NCBI GenBank assembly: GCA_002364755.1
Contig: DEZI01000005.1
Location: forward strand, 1 to 64,000
Direction of reading: 5' to 3'
From: Stenotrophomonas maltophilia
GTDB taxonomy: Bacteria > Pseudomonadota > Gammaproteobacteria > Xanthomonadales > Xanthomonadaceae
DNA length: 64,000 nt
A model generated the notes under the pieces. The model made no database searches and had not been told where the DNA came from. It saw nothing but the letters and a program-made list of their open reading frames with translations. Below are positions 43,339 through 50,686 of the stretch, one piece after another; positions within the stretch are counted from its first letter, which is position 1; every line of letters begins with the position of its first letter. The position numbers were made by a program, and so were the translations under genes.

Positions 43339-43376
43339 GGGCTCAGAGCCCTTCGCGTTGCGAAGGGATCCGACCC
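43339..43376. repeat. Inverted repeat overlapping racemase 3' end
   Basis: GGGCTCAGAGCCCTTCG pairs with CGAAGGGATCCGACCC around GTTG. This is a variant of the GGGTCGGATCC...TCTGACCC family (106-145, 53327-53365, 56275-56313). It supplies the last codons and stop of the racemase gene. Confidence 0.65.
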
Positions 43377-44068
43377 TTGGCCAGCGCGGCATCCACGGCG
43401 GCGCGCGCGTGCAGCGTGGTCGTATCGAACAACGGCACCGGGCTGTCCTGCGCGCGGACCAGCAGCATGATCTCGGTGCAGCCCAGGATGATCGCTTCGG
43501 CACCGCGCGCGACCAGTCGCTGGATCACTTCCACGTACACCTGTCGCGAGGCCTCGCTGACCACGCCGGCAATCAGCTCGCGGTAGATGATGTCGTGCAC
43601 GTCGCGGCGGTGATCGGCATCCGGCACCAGTACCTCCAGCCCGAAGCGTTCGCTCAGCCGGCCGCGGTAGAAATCCTCTTCCATGGTGAACGCCGTGCCG
43701 AGCAGGCCGACCGTGCGCACGCCCGTGCGCAGGATGGCCTCGGCGGTGGGATCTGCAATGTGCAGCAGCGGTATCGGGCAGGCGGCTTCCAGCTGTGGCG
43801 TCAGCTTGTGCATGGTGTTGGTGCAGACCACCAGCAGCTCGGCGCCGCCGGCCTGCAGCCGTCGCGCGGCATCGATCATCTCTGCGCCCAGCGCGTCCCA
43901 GTCGCCGTCGTGCTGCAGCTGCTTGATACGGGCGAAATCCACCGACCACAGCAGCAGCTGCGCCGAGTGCGCACCGCCCAGCTGCTGGTGGACATCCTCG
44001 TTGATGAGGCGGTAGTACTGCGCCGAGCTTTCCCAGCTCATGCCACCGATCAGGCCCAGGGTCTTCAT
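43343..44068 (-). CDS. Aspartate/glutamate racemase family protein
   Basis: Members interconvert L- and D-amino acids with two cysteines and no cofactor. The 241-residue product starts MKTLGLIGGMSWESSAQYY, has the two catalytic cysteines C82 (VVCTNTMHK) and C197 (LGCTEIMLL), and lacks a signal peptide. The start at 44068 has GGAGA properly spaced. The last 10 or so residues (KGRIPSQREGL) come from a dispersed repeat, so the original C-terminus may have been replaced. Aspartate racemase is the likeliest activity. Confidence 0.88.
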   Translation of the reverse strand: MKTLGLIGGMSWESSAQYYRLINEDVHQQLGGAHSAQLLLWSVDFARIKQLQHDGDWDALGAEMIDAARRLQAGGAELLVVCTNTMHKLTPQLEAACPIPLLHIADPTAEAILRTGVRTVGLLGTAFTMEEDFYRGRLSERFGLEVLVPDADHRRDVHDIIYRELIAGVVSEASRQVYVEVIQRLVARGAEAIILGCTEIMLLVRAQDSPVPLFDTTTLHARAAVDAALAKGRIPSQREGL

Positions 44069-44217
44069 GCGTGTCTCCATGCTTGAAGCCGCATTGCAGC
44101 ACAGACCGCCCCCGCATGCTGGCCGACTTCTGCAACCGTCGATCGCGCACCGGGCTGTACGTACCGCCGCGCGTCGCCAGCCCGTAAGCTGGTGGGCTTC
44201 CCGCGTCGAGAAAAGCA

Positions 44218-44856
44218 ATGGCCCTGCAAACCTGGTGGTGGTTCCTCGCCACGGTCTTCGTGCTGTGTGGCACGCCGGGCCCGAACATGCTGCATATCCT
44301 CGGCCGCAGCGTCGGCCTGGGTTTCGGCCGCAGCTTGCCGGCCATGGCCGGCTGCCTGCTGGCCATGCTGCTGGTGCTTGCCGCCTCCGCCGCCGGACTG
44401 AGCGCGCTGCTGCGTTCCTCGCCGATGCTGTTCGAGGTGCTGCGTTATCTCGGCGTGGCCTATCTGGCCTGGCTGGGCATCAAGGCGTGGCGCGACAGTT
44501 GTCGGCCGGCCCCGGCGGCCAGCGCAGGCGAGCCGCTGCTGGAGCCGGTCCACGGTGCAGGGGCGGTCTTCCGCGGCGGCCTGCTGGTGGGCCTGAGCAA
44601 CCCGAAGCTGCTGCTGTTTGCCGCCGCGTTCCTGCCGCAGTTCGTCGATCCCACGCGTGCGCAGGGCCTGCAGTACTCCGTGCTGGTGGCCACCTTCGCC
44701 GGCTGCGAGCTGTTCTGGTATGTGATGTATGCCGCCGGCGGCCACAGCCTGCGTCGCTGGCTGGCCAAGCCCATCGCGCAATGCTGGTTCGAGCGCCTGG
44801 TCGGCAGCGTATTCCTGGCCTTCGCGGTGGCGCTGCTGCGTTTCCGACCGCACTGA
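44218..44856 (+). CDS. LysE/RhtB-family amino acid exporter
   Basis: The 212-residue inner-membrane protein has about six helices. It shows the family pattern CGTPGPNMLHILGRSVGLGFGRSL near the N-terminus and FRGGLLVGLSNPKLLLFAAAFLPQF in the middle. Such proteins export amino acids such as threonine, homoserine or lysine; the substrate is unknown. It is divergent from the racemase gene. Confidence 0.9.
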   Translation: MALQTWWWFLATVFVLCGTPGPNMLHILGRSVGLGFGRSLPAMAGCLLAMLLVLAASAAGLSALLRSSPMLFEVLRYLGVAYLAWLGIKAWRDSCRPAPAASAGEPLLEPVHGAGAVFRGGLLVGLSNPKLLLFAAAFLPQFVDPTRAQGLQYSVLVATFAGCELFWYVMYAAGGHSLRRWLAKPIAQCWFERLVGSVFLAFAVALLRFRPH

Positions 44857-44953
44857 ATGTTCACGCCGCGCGCGCGGCGCGCTCACGGCACGGGCATCGG
44901 CGCGGGCTTAACCTGTTCATACCGTTCGTACACCCTTCCGGGGAAGGATCGAC

Positions 44954-45127
44954 ATGATCAAGTGGGCCATCATCTTTGCCATCATCGGCCTTATTGCCGG
45001 TGCCCTCGGGTTCGGCGGCATCGCCGGCGCATCGGTCGGCATCGCCAAGTTCCTGTTCTGGGCCGGCATCATCATCGCCGTTGTCTTGTTCCTGCTGGGC
45101 ATGACGGTGGCCAAGAAGGTCACCTAG
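44954..45127 (+). CDS. DUF1328 small membrane protein
   Basis: The 57-residue protein MIKWAIIFAIIGLIAGALGF... has two transmembrane helices and the GGIAGASVGIAKFLFW motif typical of DUF1328 (YtjA-like). GAAGGA precedes the ATG. The function is unknown; family members are often induced by envelope stress or in stationary phase. Confidence 0.9.
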   Translation: MIKWAIIFAIIGLIAGALGFGGIAGASVGIAKFLFWAGIIIAVVLFLLGMTVAKKVT

Positions 45128-45162
45128 TGCAGCAAGGCGAGCAGGGGGGGCGTTCAGTCCCT

Positions 45163-45924
45163 TCACTCGAGAAATATAGAAACACCGAGCCCGGCCTGCA
45201 GGTCCGGGCTTTTTTCATCGAGTCCCGCATCGAACGAAGCGTCAAACTGGATCCGTGGGGTGAGCGCCCAGGTGACGCCCGCGCCTGCCACGGCCTCGTG
45301 GGGTTCATCGCTCGTTGCCGTGAAGCCTGCCTCGACAAATATCCCGAATCGCTCGGTTGCCTCAAACGACACGCTGGGAGACCAGGTGGAACTGTGGCTT
45401 CCCGCGCCGCGCTGGTGGCTGGCATAAAAGGCGACCGTCCAGCGGTCGCTCAACTGGTCTTCGACACTGGCGGCCAGCGCGTACTGGCGGCCGTCGCTGA
45501 ATGAGGACTTGCCGGTGTCGACGACCGCCGAAGCACGCAGAGCCCAGGAGGTCGTTTCCGTGCTTCCCGGTCCGGCCCACTTCAGCGATACCGCTGTGTC
45601 GCCTCTGCCTTCGTCGGTAGCTGCCGCAGCTCCAGCAGTCGTGATCCGATGCCGGTTCCAAGGCGACGCCTGAACCTGCAGCTCCATCGCCTGGGTCAGG
45701 CCGGTGCGTAGCAGAACCGAGCTGGTCACCTCACGGGAAGTGCCCGACGCATCGTGGGCACGCTCGTAGGTGGGAAATCCGAGTTCCAGCGCGACCCCCC
45801 GGGGCTTGACCGTATCGGTTGAAAAGCCCAGGCCTGGGCGGTCGAAGCCCGGCACGGGTGAGTCGTCAGCACGGGCAGAACCGACGGCCGCCACCAGCAG
45901 AACCGCGACAGGAACCAGGCGCAT
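45163..45924 (-). CDS. Outer-membrane beta-barrel transporter-like protein
   Basis: The 253-residue protein has a signal peptide (about 1-19), then alternating beta-strands and a C-terminal strand ending in F-L-E. It resembles the MetA-pathway phenol-degradation/transporter outer-membrane family (PF13557-like). The substrate is unknown. A strong terminator for the convergent DUF1328 gene lies within its last 60 coding bases. Confidence 0.7.
   Translation of the reverse strand: MRLVPVAVLLVAAVGSARADDSPVPGFDRPGLGFSTDTVKPRGVALELGFPTYERAHDASGTSREVTSSVLLRTGLTQAMELQVQASPWNRHRITTAGAAAATDEGRGDTAVSLKWAGPGSTETTSWALRASAVVDTGKSSFSDGRQYALAASVEDQLSDRWTVAFYASHQRGAGSHSSTWSPSVSFEATERFGIFVEAGFTATSDEPHEAVAGAGVTWALTPRIQFDASFDAGLDEKSPDLQAGLGVSIFLE
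45188..45215 (+). terminator. Terminator for the DUF1328 gene inside the opposite coding region
   Basis: AGCCCGG / CCGGGCT with a 9-base loop is followed by TTTTTC. On the other strand the same bases encode the KSPDLQAGL region of the outer-membrane protein. Confidence 0.75.
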
Positions 45925-45991
45925 GAGAGCATCACAAGAGGGAGGCGCGCCAGCATGCGCCGGTCCGGCGTGCGAACGATGTGAGGGGTAC

Positions 45992-46225
45992 TCAGCCTTC
46001 GATGCGGGCGAAACGCGGCTGCGGGCCGTGCTCGCCTGGTACCTGCTCGACGAACATGTCGTACGGGCGCACCCACAGGCCGCCTTCGCCGTACAGGGCG
46101 CGGTACAGCACTTGCGGTTGAAGGGTTTCGCTGCTGCGCACGATATCGATCACTTCATACAGACCGCCCTTGAAATGGCGGTAACGGCCCGGCTCGAGGC
46201 GGGGCAGGGGGCTGAGGTCGGACAT
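45992..46225 (-). CDS. DUF1653 protein
   Basis: The 77-residue protein has the whole DUF1653 domain: PGRYRHFKGGLYEVIDIVRSS and VLYRALYGEGGLWVRPYDMF. It is small and cytoplasmic with a beta-barrel-like fold; the function is unknown. It lies directly after the lipoprotein gene on the same strand. Confidence 0.9.
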   Translation of the reverse strand: MSDLSPLPRLEPGRYRHFKGGLYEVIDIVRSSETLQPQVLYRALYGEGGLWVRPYDMFVEQVPGEHGPQPRFARIEG

Positions 46226-46234
46226 GCGGGAAGT

Positions 46235-46516
46235 TTACTTCCGCGCGGGCGTGGGCGGCAGCGCGCACCACGCGTCGATGGCCTCGGCGGTATTGGCCAG
46301 GCCTTGGGCCTGGGCCAGCTCCCACGGCCGCTCGCAGCGTCCGCTGCGCTGGCACCACTGGTAGCCGGCCGACCCGATGCAGCCGTGTGCGTCGCGATCA
46401 CCGCCGACAACGGGCGCGGCGGTGGCGGGGTCGCGGGCAGGCGTGGGCACGGGTTCGGGCTGGGCGCAGCCACCCATGGCCAGCATCAGCAGCACCGGCA
46501 GGAAAGCGGTCTTCAT
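46235..46516 (-). CDS. Small lipoprotein with SAGYQWC motif
   Basis: The 93-residue product has a lipoprotein signal with lipobox LAMGGC (C17). The mature part contains C-IGSAGYQWCQRSGRC-ERPWE, a conserved three-cysteine pattern found in small envelope proteins of unknown role. MKTAFLPVLL at 46516 is the preferred start; 20 upstream residues in the frame are rejected because they precede the signal. Confidence 0.8.
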   Translation of the reverse strand: MKTAFLPVLLMLAMGGCAQPEPVPTPARDPATAAPVVGGDRDAHGCIGSAGYQWCQRSGRCERPWELAQAQGLANTAEAIDAWCALPPTPARK

Positions 46517-46576
46517 CGGCGCGGCCTCGGGTGCGGGGGGCTCAGTGTCTGCCGCATCCGCCCGGGCGACAAGCAC

Positions 46577-46681
46577 TCAGCTGATGCTGGCGCGCACCAG
46601 TTCCTCGAACAGGACCAGATAGCTGGCCACGAAGTAGAACTTCAGCAAGGTCGAACGCTGCATCGGAAGCGAGGTGCGCAT
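46577..46681 (-). CDS. Candidate 34-residue membrane microprotein
   Basis: ATG at 46681 opens a 34-codon ORF, MRTSLPMQRSTLLKFYFVAS..., ending TGA at 46577. It has one hydrophobic helix (about 12-28) with an acidic pair (EE) near its end, a common microprotein pattern. The palindrome at 46728-46747 lies just upstream. The Shine-Dalgarno site (AGGGG) is distant, so expression is unproven. Confidence 0.45.
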   Translation of the reverse strand: MRTSLPMQRSTLLKFYFVASYLVLFEELVRASIS

Positions 46682-46727
46682 GTGGAAGGGGCCCCTGTTG
46701 GTGACGGTAGTGTGAAGCGCTGCTGAC

Positions 46728-46747
46728 TTCGTGACAAGAGTCACGAA
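46728..46747. promoter_or_regulatory. Perfect palindrome TTCGTGAC-AAGA-GTCACGAA
   Basis: An 8-bp inverted repeat around four bases, located 47 bases upstream of the 34-residue ORF. It looks like an operator or a short hairpin. The remaining 46748-46911 region is otherwise empty apart from the Shine-Dalgarno site of the next gene. Confidence 0.5.
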
Positions 46748-46911
46748 AAACTTTCACTAAACGGACTCAGGGATGTGATGGAGGTGGTGTTCTGACGTTC
46801 TGGTCAGGAATTTTCGTACTAATCCGATAGGCACTCTCTGATGGGCTGCCTACGGTGGGCGGCAACCGCAGGCGCCCCGACGACGCTGCCCCTTCCCTCA
46901 AGGAGTCCACC

Positions 46912-47118
46912 ATGGTCATTACCGTCAAATGCACTGCCACGAGCTGGTCCGTCCTCGACCCGGCGACCGCGGTTGCCGAACCCTTCGCCAGCGGCGCCGC
47001 CGCCTTCGATGCCGCCCTGCTGCGCGCCAGCGACCACCACCGCCGCACCGGCCAGGACAGCACAGTGCGCGTGGAGGCTCTGGGCAACACCGTCGACGCA
47101 GTGCATTTCAGCCACTGA
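46912..47118 (+). CDS. Small conserved protein, paralogue of 53112-53315
   Basis: The 68-residue protein starts MVITVKCTATSWSVLDPATA after AAGGAG. Its second half (AAFDAALLRA...TGQDSTVRVEALGNTVDAVHF) aligns with the product of 53112-53315 (AFDFAETLAR...TGQRAAVRVEASGAFVEAV). The family resembles DUF2188-like small beta-rich proteins. The function is unknown. Confidence 0.75.
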   Translation: MVITVKCTATSWSVLDPATAVAEPFASGAAAFDAALLRASDHHRRTGQDSTVRVEALGNTVDAVHFSH

Positions 47119-47136
47119 AGGGGCGCCGCGCGAGGC

Positions 47137-47592
47137 TCAGGCCGCCTCGGCCTCTGTCAGGGCCCGGTCGACGAAGCGACACAGCCAGGTGGCGCTGATG
47201 TTCTTGCCATAGACGTGGCTGATCTGCCTGGGAAACGCTTTGTCGCGCAGCAACTGATGCGGTTGTCGGGCGAGCACCAGGACCTGCAGGTCGCGGCGCA
47301 GGCAGCAGACCCTGCGCAGAAGCGGAATGCCGTCGGTCTGGCCAATGGTTGGCATGCAGGGATCGATTACCAGCAGGCGGCAGCGTGGGTCGGCAATCTG
47401 CAACATGACTTCGAAAGGCGAGCGTGCGTCCTGCACGGCTTGCGACGGGAGAAGGGGGCGGATCTGTTCCCCCAGCTCTCGGCGCACCCAAGGATTGGCG
47501 TCGGCGATGACAAGAATGGAATGAGTGGGCTTGGGCGGCTGCGCAGGCCTGGGTGGTTTGGCGCATGGGCAAAGCGTGCCATCGGTGTGCAT
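47137..47592 (-). CDS. Degenerate response-regulator receiver protein
   Basis: The 151-residue protein has an N-terminal Cys/Pro-rich stretch, then a receiver-like domain: HSILVIADANPW, phosphorylatable aspartate in LLVIDPCMP, and lysine in VYGKN. The acidic pair is reduced to a single aspartate and the usual Ser/Thr is Ala (VLAR), so phosphorylation may be impaired. There is no DNA-binding domain. It is the last gene of the pilin/GTPase cluster, 31 bases after a pilin gene. MHTDGTLC at 47592 is the likely start. Confidence 0.6.
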   Translation of the reverse strand: MHTDGTLCPCAKPPRPAQPPKPTHSILVIADANPWVRRELGEQIRPLLPSQAVQDARSPFEVMLQIADPRCRLLVIDPCMPTIGQTDGIPLLRRVCCLRRDLQVLVLARQPHQLLRDKAFPRQISHVYGKNISATWLCRFVDRALTEAEAA

Positions 47593-47623
47593 GGAAATGT
47601 TCAGCAGCGGATGGGACCTCTCT

Positions 47624-48100
47624 TCAAGGACCGCCGGGGCGGTAGCGGCACTGCTCCGGAACCAGCTGCTGGCTCGCGTTTCCAACGCTCGCACTGCAAG
47701 TCCATTTGCCTGTGTGGCTGTTGCGCAGAAAGCCGATGTTCGGAGCCTGGCCCATCACGGGATCAGGCTTCAAGACACACCAGAACTCTTGCGAGTTTAC
47801 GTAGCGCTCTACGCACAGTTTGCTCTTCGATGGCAGGCCAATGTCTTCGGCGGTTATATCCCTTGCCCAAACGTCACCGCCCTCCATGTAGATCAGGTCA
47901 AGGCCTCTGGTGCCGACTGAAATCTCTTCCAGCGCAGCAGCCAGTTTCGCTTTGGCGGAAAAACTTTGATATTGGGGCAGCGCGATCATGCCGAGTATCG
48001 CGAGAATTGCAACCACCACCATCAGTTCAATCAGTGAGAAGCCCTTCTGCAGCCAGGCGGCATCAATGTGCGCGCCAGCATTGGGTATTGAATTGCTCAT
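47624..48100 (-). CDS. Type IV pilin (PilA-like), copy 1
   Basis: The 158-residue prepilin has a 20-residue leader ending in KG and then FSLIELMVVVAILAILGMI, the class III signal with glutamate at +5. The hydrophobic helix leads into PQYQSFSAKAK and a globular domain with four cysteines, two near the C-terminus (WTCSASV...PEQC). Cleavage and N-methylation by PilD are expected. It lies directly below the second pilin gene. Confidence 0.93.
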   Translation of the reverse strand: MSNSIPNAGAHIDAAWLQKGFSLIELMVVVAILAILGMIALPQYQSFSAKAKLAAALEEISVGTRGLDLIYMEGGDVWARDITAEDIGLPSKSKLCVERYVNSQEFWCVLKPDPVMGQAPNIGFLRNSHTGKWTCSASVGNASQQLVPEQCRYRPGGP

Positions 48101-48129
48101 GAGGATGTTCTTCTGTAGGAATATTCTCT

Positions 48130-48166
48130 CCCTGCGGGCAGGAGCGCGCAGCTCCTTCCCGCAGGG
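48130..48166 (-). other. Long hairpin between pilin genes
   Basis: CCCTGCGGG-C-AGGAGC pairs with GCTCCT-T-CCCGCAGGG around five bases: 15 bp with one internal mismatch. No U-run follows on the minus strand, so it may stabilise or process the upstream pilin mRNA rather than end it. Confidence 0.65.
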
Positions 48167-48175
48167 CGTCTGCGG

Positions 48176-48634
48176 TCAGGCGCGGCAGGCCTCGGGCAAC
48201 AGGTTCTGGTCTTCCACATCGCTGTTGCAGCTCCAGGTGCCATCTGCATCGCGCACCAGGTTCAGGCGGCTGCCGCCATACGCCTCGTCATGCTTGAGGC
48301 TGCACACCAGGCTGCCTGTGCCGTCGGTGTCCAGCGCCACGCTGAACGAGGTGCAGCGCGATCCCGCATCGGGCAGGCCGACCATTGCCGGGGCGATCCT
48401 GCTCAGATCGGCGCCTTCGGCCAGCAGCGTTTCCATGCCCACCTTGCCGGGCGTCACTTCGGCCAACGCCGCACCGAGCTTGGCCTTGGCAGCAAACTTC
48501 TGGTACTGAGGCAACGCAATCATCGATAGAATACCGATGATTGCGACCACCACCATCAGTTCGATGAGCGAGAAGCCTCTCTGTCGGGAAGTGCGTTCCG
48601 GCATAATAGGACGATGCGTTGTTTCAATAATCAT
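48176..48634 (-). CDS. Type IV pilin (PilA-like), copy 2
   Basis: The 152-residue prepilin also has a 20-residue leader (ending QRG) and FSLIELMVVVAIIGILSMI with glutamate at +5. The globular domain shares the C-terminal pattern WSCNSDV...LPEAC with copy 1. GGAGG is well spaced from the ATG at 48634. Two divergent pilins side by side may form a mixed fibre or be alternative majors. Confidence 0.93.
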   Translation of the reverse strand: MIIETTHRPIMPERTSRQRGFSLIELMVVVAIIGILSMIALPQYQKFAAKAKLGAALAEVTPGKVGMETLLAEGADLSRIAPAMVGLPDAGSRCTSFSVALDTDGTGSLVCSLKHDEAYGGSRLNLVRDADGTWSCNSDVEDQNLLPEACRA

Positions 48635-48725
48635 GAGGATCCTCCGTGGGGGTTTTTCATTAAATGGGTGGGCGATGGAGTGAGTTTTCCATGTCCCGCC
48701 CTAGATAATCACCAGGTCGTTCTGG

Positions 48726-48754
48726 CGTATATTCAATAATTGGTAAAAATCCAA
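48726..48754 (-). promoter_or_regulatory. Candidate promoter for pilin genes
   Basis: On the minus strand TTGGAT (48754-48749) and TATACG (48731-48726) are 17 bases apart in an unusually AT-rich 140-base gap. No clear sigma-54 site (TGGC-N8-TTGC) was found. Confidence 0.4.
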
Positions 48755-48774
48755 CTTCGCGCTGTGTTTTGCAA

Positions 48775-49230
48775 TTATTCGGATGGCTGGGTGCTGCATG
48801 CCGCTGGAAGCATCTGCGGACGGCTCACGTTGGCCCGGCACTGCCAGGCACCCTCTGGGCTGCGCAGTAGCACCAACGTGCCTTGCACGCCTGCCGTCGT
48901 TCGTAATTCGCAGGTCAGGCGAGCGTGGCCTGTTCCGGGGAGGCTCAGCGTGAGTCGCCGACAGGACGTTGCACTTCTTGGCAGACCAAGATGCCGGTCG
49001 GTCATCTGCAGAGAGAGGTCGGCATAGCTGGCTTCCACCAACTTGATTGCCGTGGCGAGGCTGGAAACTGCCCGATGAAGCGACATGCCTGCAGCGTGCT
49101 TTCCTGTGGACGGCACGGCCAGGATCAGTGTTAACAACAAGATCAATGCTGCAGCAACGGCGGCTTCCAGCCTGGTGTGTAACCAGGCTGGCCGACTGCC
49201 ATTCAGCGGTGGTGCGCAGGTTTGCCGCAT
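48775..49230 (-). CDS. Pilin-like protein lacking the prepilin cleavage site
   Basis: The 151-residue protein keeps pilin features: a single hydrophobic N-terminal helix (about 23-41) with a glutamate (E22) at its start, an AVP where pilins have ALP, and the C-terminal WQCRANV...LPAAC shared with the two pilins. The Gly-Phe of the class III signal is replaced by Leu-His (LHTRLE instead of GFSLIE). It may therefore stay membrane-anchored instead of being assembled. AGGAGG precedes the ATG. Confidence 0.7.
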   Translation of the reverse strand: MRQTCAPPLNGSRPAWLHTRLEAAVAAALILLLTLILAVPSTGKHAAGMSLHRAVSSLATAIKLVEASYADLSLQMTDRHLGLPRSATSCRRLTLSLPGTGHARLTCELRTTAGVQGTLVLLRSPEGAWQCRANVSRPQMLPAACSTQPSE

Positions 49231-49276
49231 GGCGCCGCCTCCTATGCAGTAAAGGCTGCAGGTCTCTCTCCACGGG

Positions 49277-49304
49277 CCGGGGCCGCTCTCCCCGGCGGCC
49301 CCGG
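49277..49304 (-). other. Hairpin between roadblock and pilin-like genes
   Basis: A perfect 10-bp stem CCGGGGCCGC / GCGGCCCCGG with an 8-base loop and no U-run. It may modulate read-through between the GTPase/roadblock genes and the pilin genes. Confidence 0.5.
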
Positions 49305-49341
49305 CGTTCCCTTCCCCTTCCTGTTGTTTGCCGGTCCGGCG

Positions 49342-49764
49342 TTACAGTGCCAGCGAGCTTTCCACGTCCAGCACCATGCGGCGGGCGAGTGCAAGGTTGG
49401 CCTTCTGACGGTCCAGCACGACATAGAAGAACAGTCCCTTCTTGGCCGACACCGGGCGCAGGACGTGGTAAGCGCGGCCAAGGGTGATCAGGATGTCCTC
49501 GATGCTGTCATTGAGGTTCAGCGCCTCGGCGGTCTTCATTTTGGCGCGCAGCACTTCGGTGTTGCCGGCGGCGGCCAGCTCCATGTCCACGCCCGAGCCG
49601 GCGTTGCCGAGCAGCATGCCGCTTTCATAATCGACCAGAGCGACGGCTTGCGCGCCGTTGATCTGCATGAGCGTGTCCAGGCATTTGTTGATGGCGGTAT
49701 TCATTTCAGTGGTCCGTTGCGGTTGTTTGGAGGAAAACAGTCGTCTGAGCAGAGAGAGGGACAT
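49342..49764 (-). CDS. Roadblock/LC7-domain protein A
   Basis: The 140-residue protein has an N-terminal basic stretch (about 1-20) and a roadblock/LC7 domain: INGAQAVALVDYESGMLLGN, then AYHVLRP and GLFFYVVLDRQKANLALARR. Such proteins dimerise and bind small Ras-like GTPases, as MglB does with MglA. Its ATG directly follows the stop of the second roadblock gene. Confidence 0.8.
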   Translation of the reverse strand: MSLSLLRRLFSSKQPQRTTEMNTAINKCLDTLMQINGAQAVALVDYESGMLLGNAGSGVDMELAAAGNTEVLRAKMKTAEALNLNDSIEDILITLGRAYHVLRPVSAKKGLFFYVVLDRQKANLALARRMVLDVESSLAL

Positions 49765-50142
49765 TCATCGGTTCGTGTTGTCGGCCAGCGTGCGAACGCA
49801 CTGCTTGGCATGCCACAGGGCATTGCCGATGACGCAGCTGTGGTCGCAGGCGGTCATCAGCAGCCGAGGCTGTGTTCCGGGAATGGCCAGCATCAGCACC
49901 TTGCCGCCTGCGGCCTCGAGGATCAGCGTGTCCAGCTCGCCAAACCGCAGCTCGCGGCCGAGGGCGCTGGCCAGGCCCAGCATCGAGCTGGTCATCGCGG
50001 CGAGCCGGTCGGCAACGTTGCCCTTGGGGCCTGCCTGCGCCAGCGCGAAGCCGTCGGCGCTGGCCACGACAATGGCCTGTATGCCGGAGACGTCGCGTGC
50101 CAGCGCGTCCAATGCTGCTGCGGCGTGGAGGGAGTTATTCAT
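49765..50142 (-). CDS. Roadblock/LC7-domain protein B
   Basis: The 125-residue protein starts MNNSLHAAAALDALARDVSG and has the roadblock pattern GIQAIVVASADGFALAQAG, ADRLAAMTSSMLGLASAL and LDTLILEAAGGKVLMLAI, close to the conservon roadblock proteins. The start overlaps the GTPase stop by eight bases, so the two are probably made together in fixed ratio. Confidence 0.85.
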   Translation of the reverse strand: MNNSLHAAAALDALARDVSGIQAIVVASADGFALAQAGPKGNVADRLAAMTSSMLGLASALGRELRFGELDTLILEAAGGKVLMLAIPGTQPRLLMTACDHSCVIGNALWHAKQCVRTLADNTNR

Positions 50143-50686
50143 CCGCGGTCGCCATGGCATTGCATTCGATCTGGCTCATCAGCAGGTCCATGGCGGTGAT
50201 GGCCTGATTCATGTCGCGTGGGTCCAGCGGCAGTGCGGGCAGGTGTGGCGCGTGCACACCCAGCCAGGCCTGCCAGTGCGGCAGGACCGGGTCGTCGGCG
50301 CGGCCGCACTTGGTGATGCCGATGACCACCGGCAGGGTGGGTGCGTGTTCGGCGATCGCCTGCAGGTGCTGGCCGGCGAGGGTGGCGTTGACGCATTTGC
50401 TGCCATCGACCAGCACGATTGCGCCTTCGGCACCGGCCAGCAGGATCGGCCAGATGTACGAGAAGCGTTCCTGCCCGGGCGAGCCATACAGACGCAGGCG
50501 GTCGCCGCCGGGCAAGTCGATGTCGCCATAATCCATCGCCACGGTGGTGTACTCCTTGCCTACGCTGGGATCGGTGTTGCGGGCTTCTGTCACCACCGCC
50601 TTGCCTTGGGTAAGGGTCTGCACGAGAGTGGATTTGCCGGCACCGAGCGGGCCCATTACTACGATCTTGTGCTCACGCACGGTCAT
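50135..50686 (-). CDS. Small Ras-like GTPase (COG2229/conservon type)
   Basis: The 183-residue protein has G1 GPLGAGKST (about residue 12), a candidate switch-I threonine in EYTTVAMDYG, G3 YGSPGQERF and G4 ITKCGRAD. The G3 form and the following AGAEGAIVLVD are typical of COG2229 GTPases that pair with roadblock proteins. The usual NKxD is TKCG, so guanine specificity may be altered. It overlaps both neighbours, which implies an operon. Confidence 0.85.
   Translation of the reverse strand: MTVREHKIVVMGPLGAGKSTLVQTLTQGKAVVTEARNTDPSVGKEYTTVAMDYGDIDLPGGDRLRLYGSPGQERFSYIWPILLAGAEGAIVLVDGSKCVNATLAGQHLQAIAEHAPTLPVVIGITKCGRADDPVLPHWQAWLGVHAPHLPALPLDPRDMNQAITAMDLLMSQIECNAMATADE

Noticed and set aside
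46542..46757. 71-residue minus-strand ORF
   Set aside because: It overlaps the more plausible 34-residue membrane ORF in another frame and has no recognisable feature.
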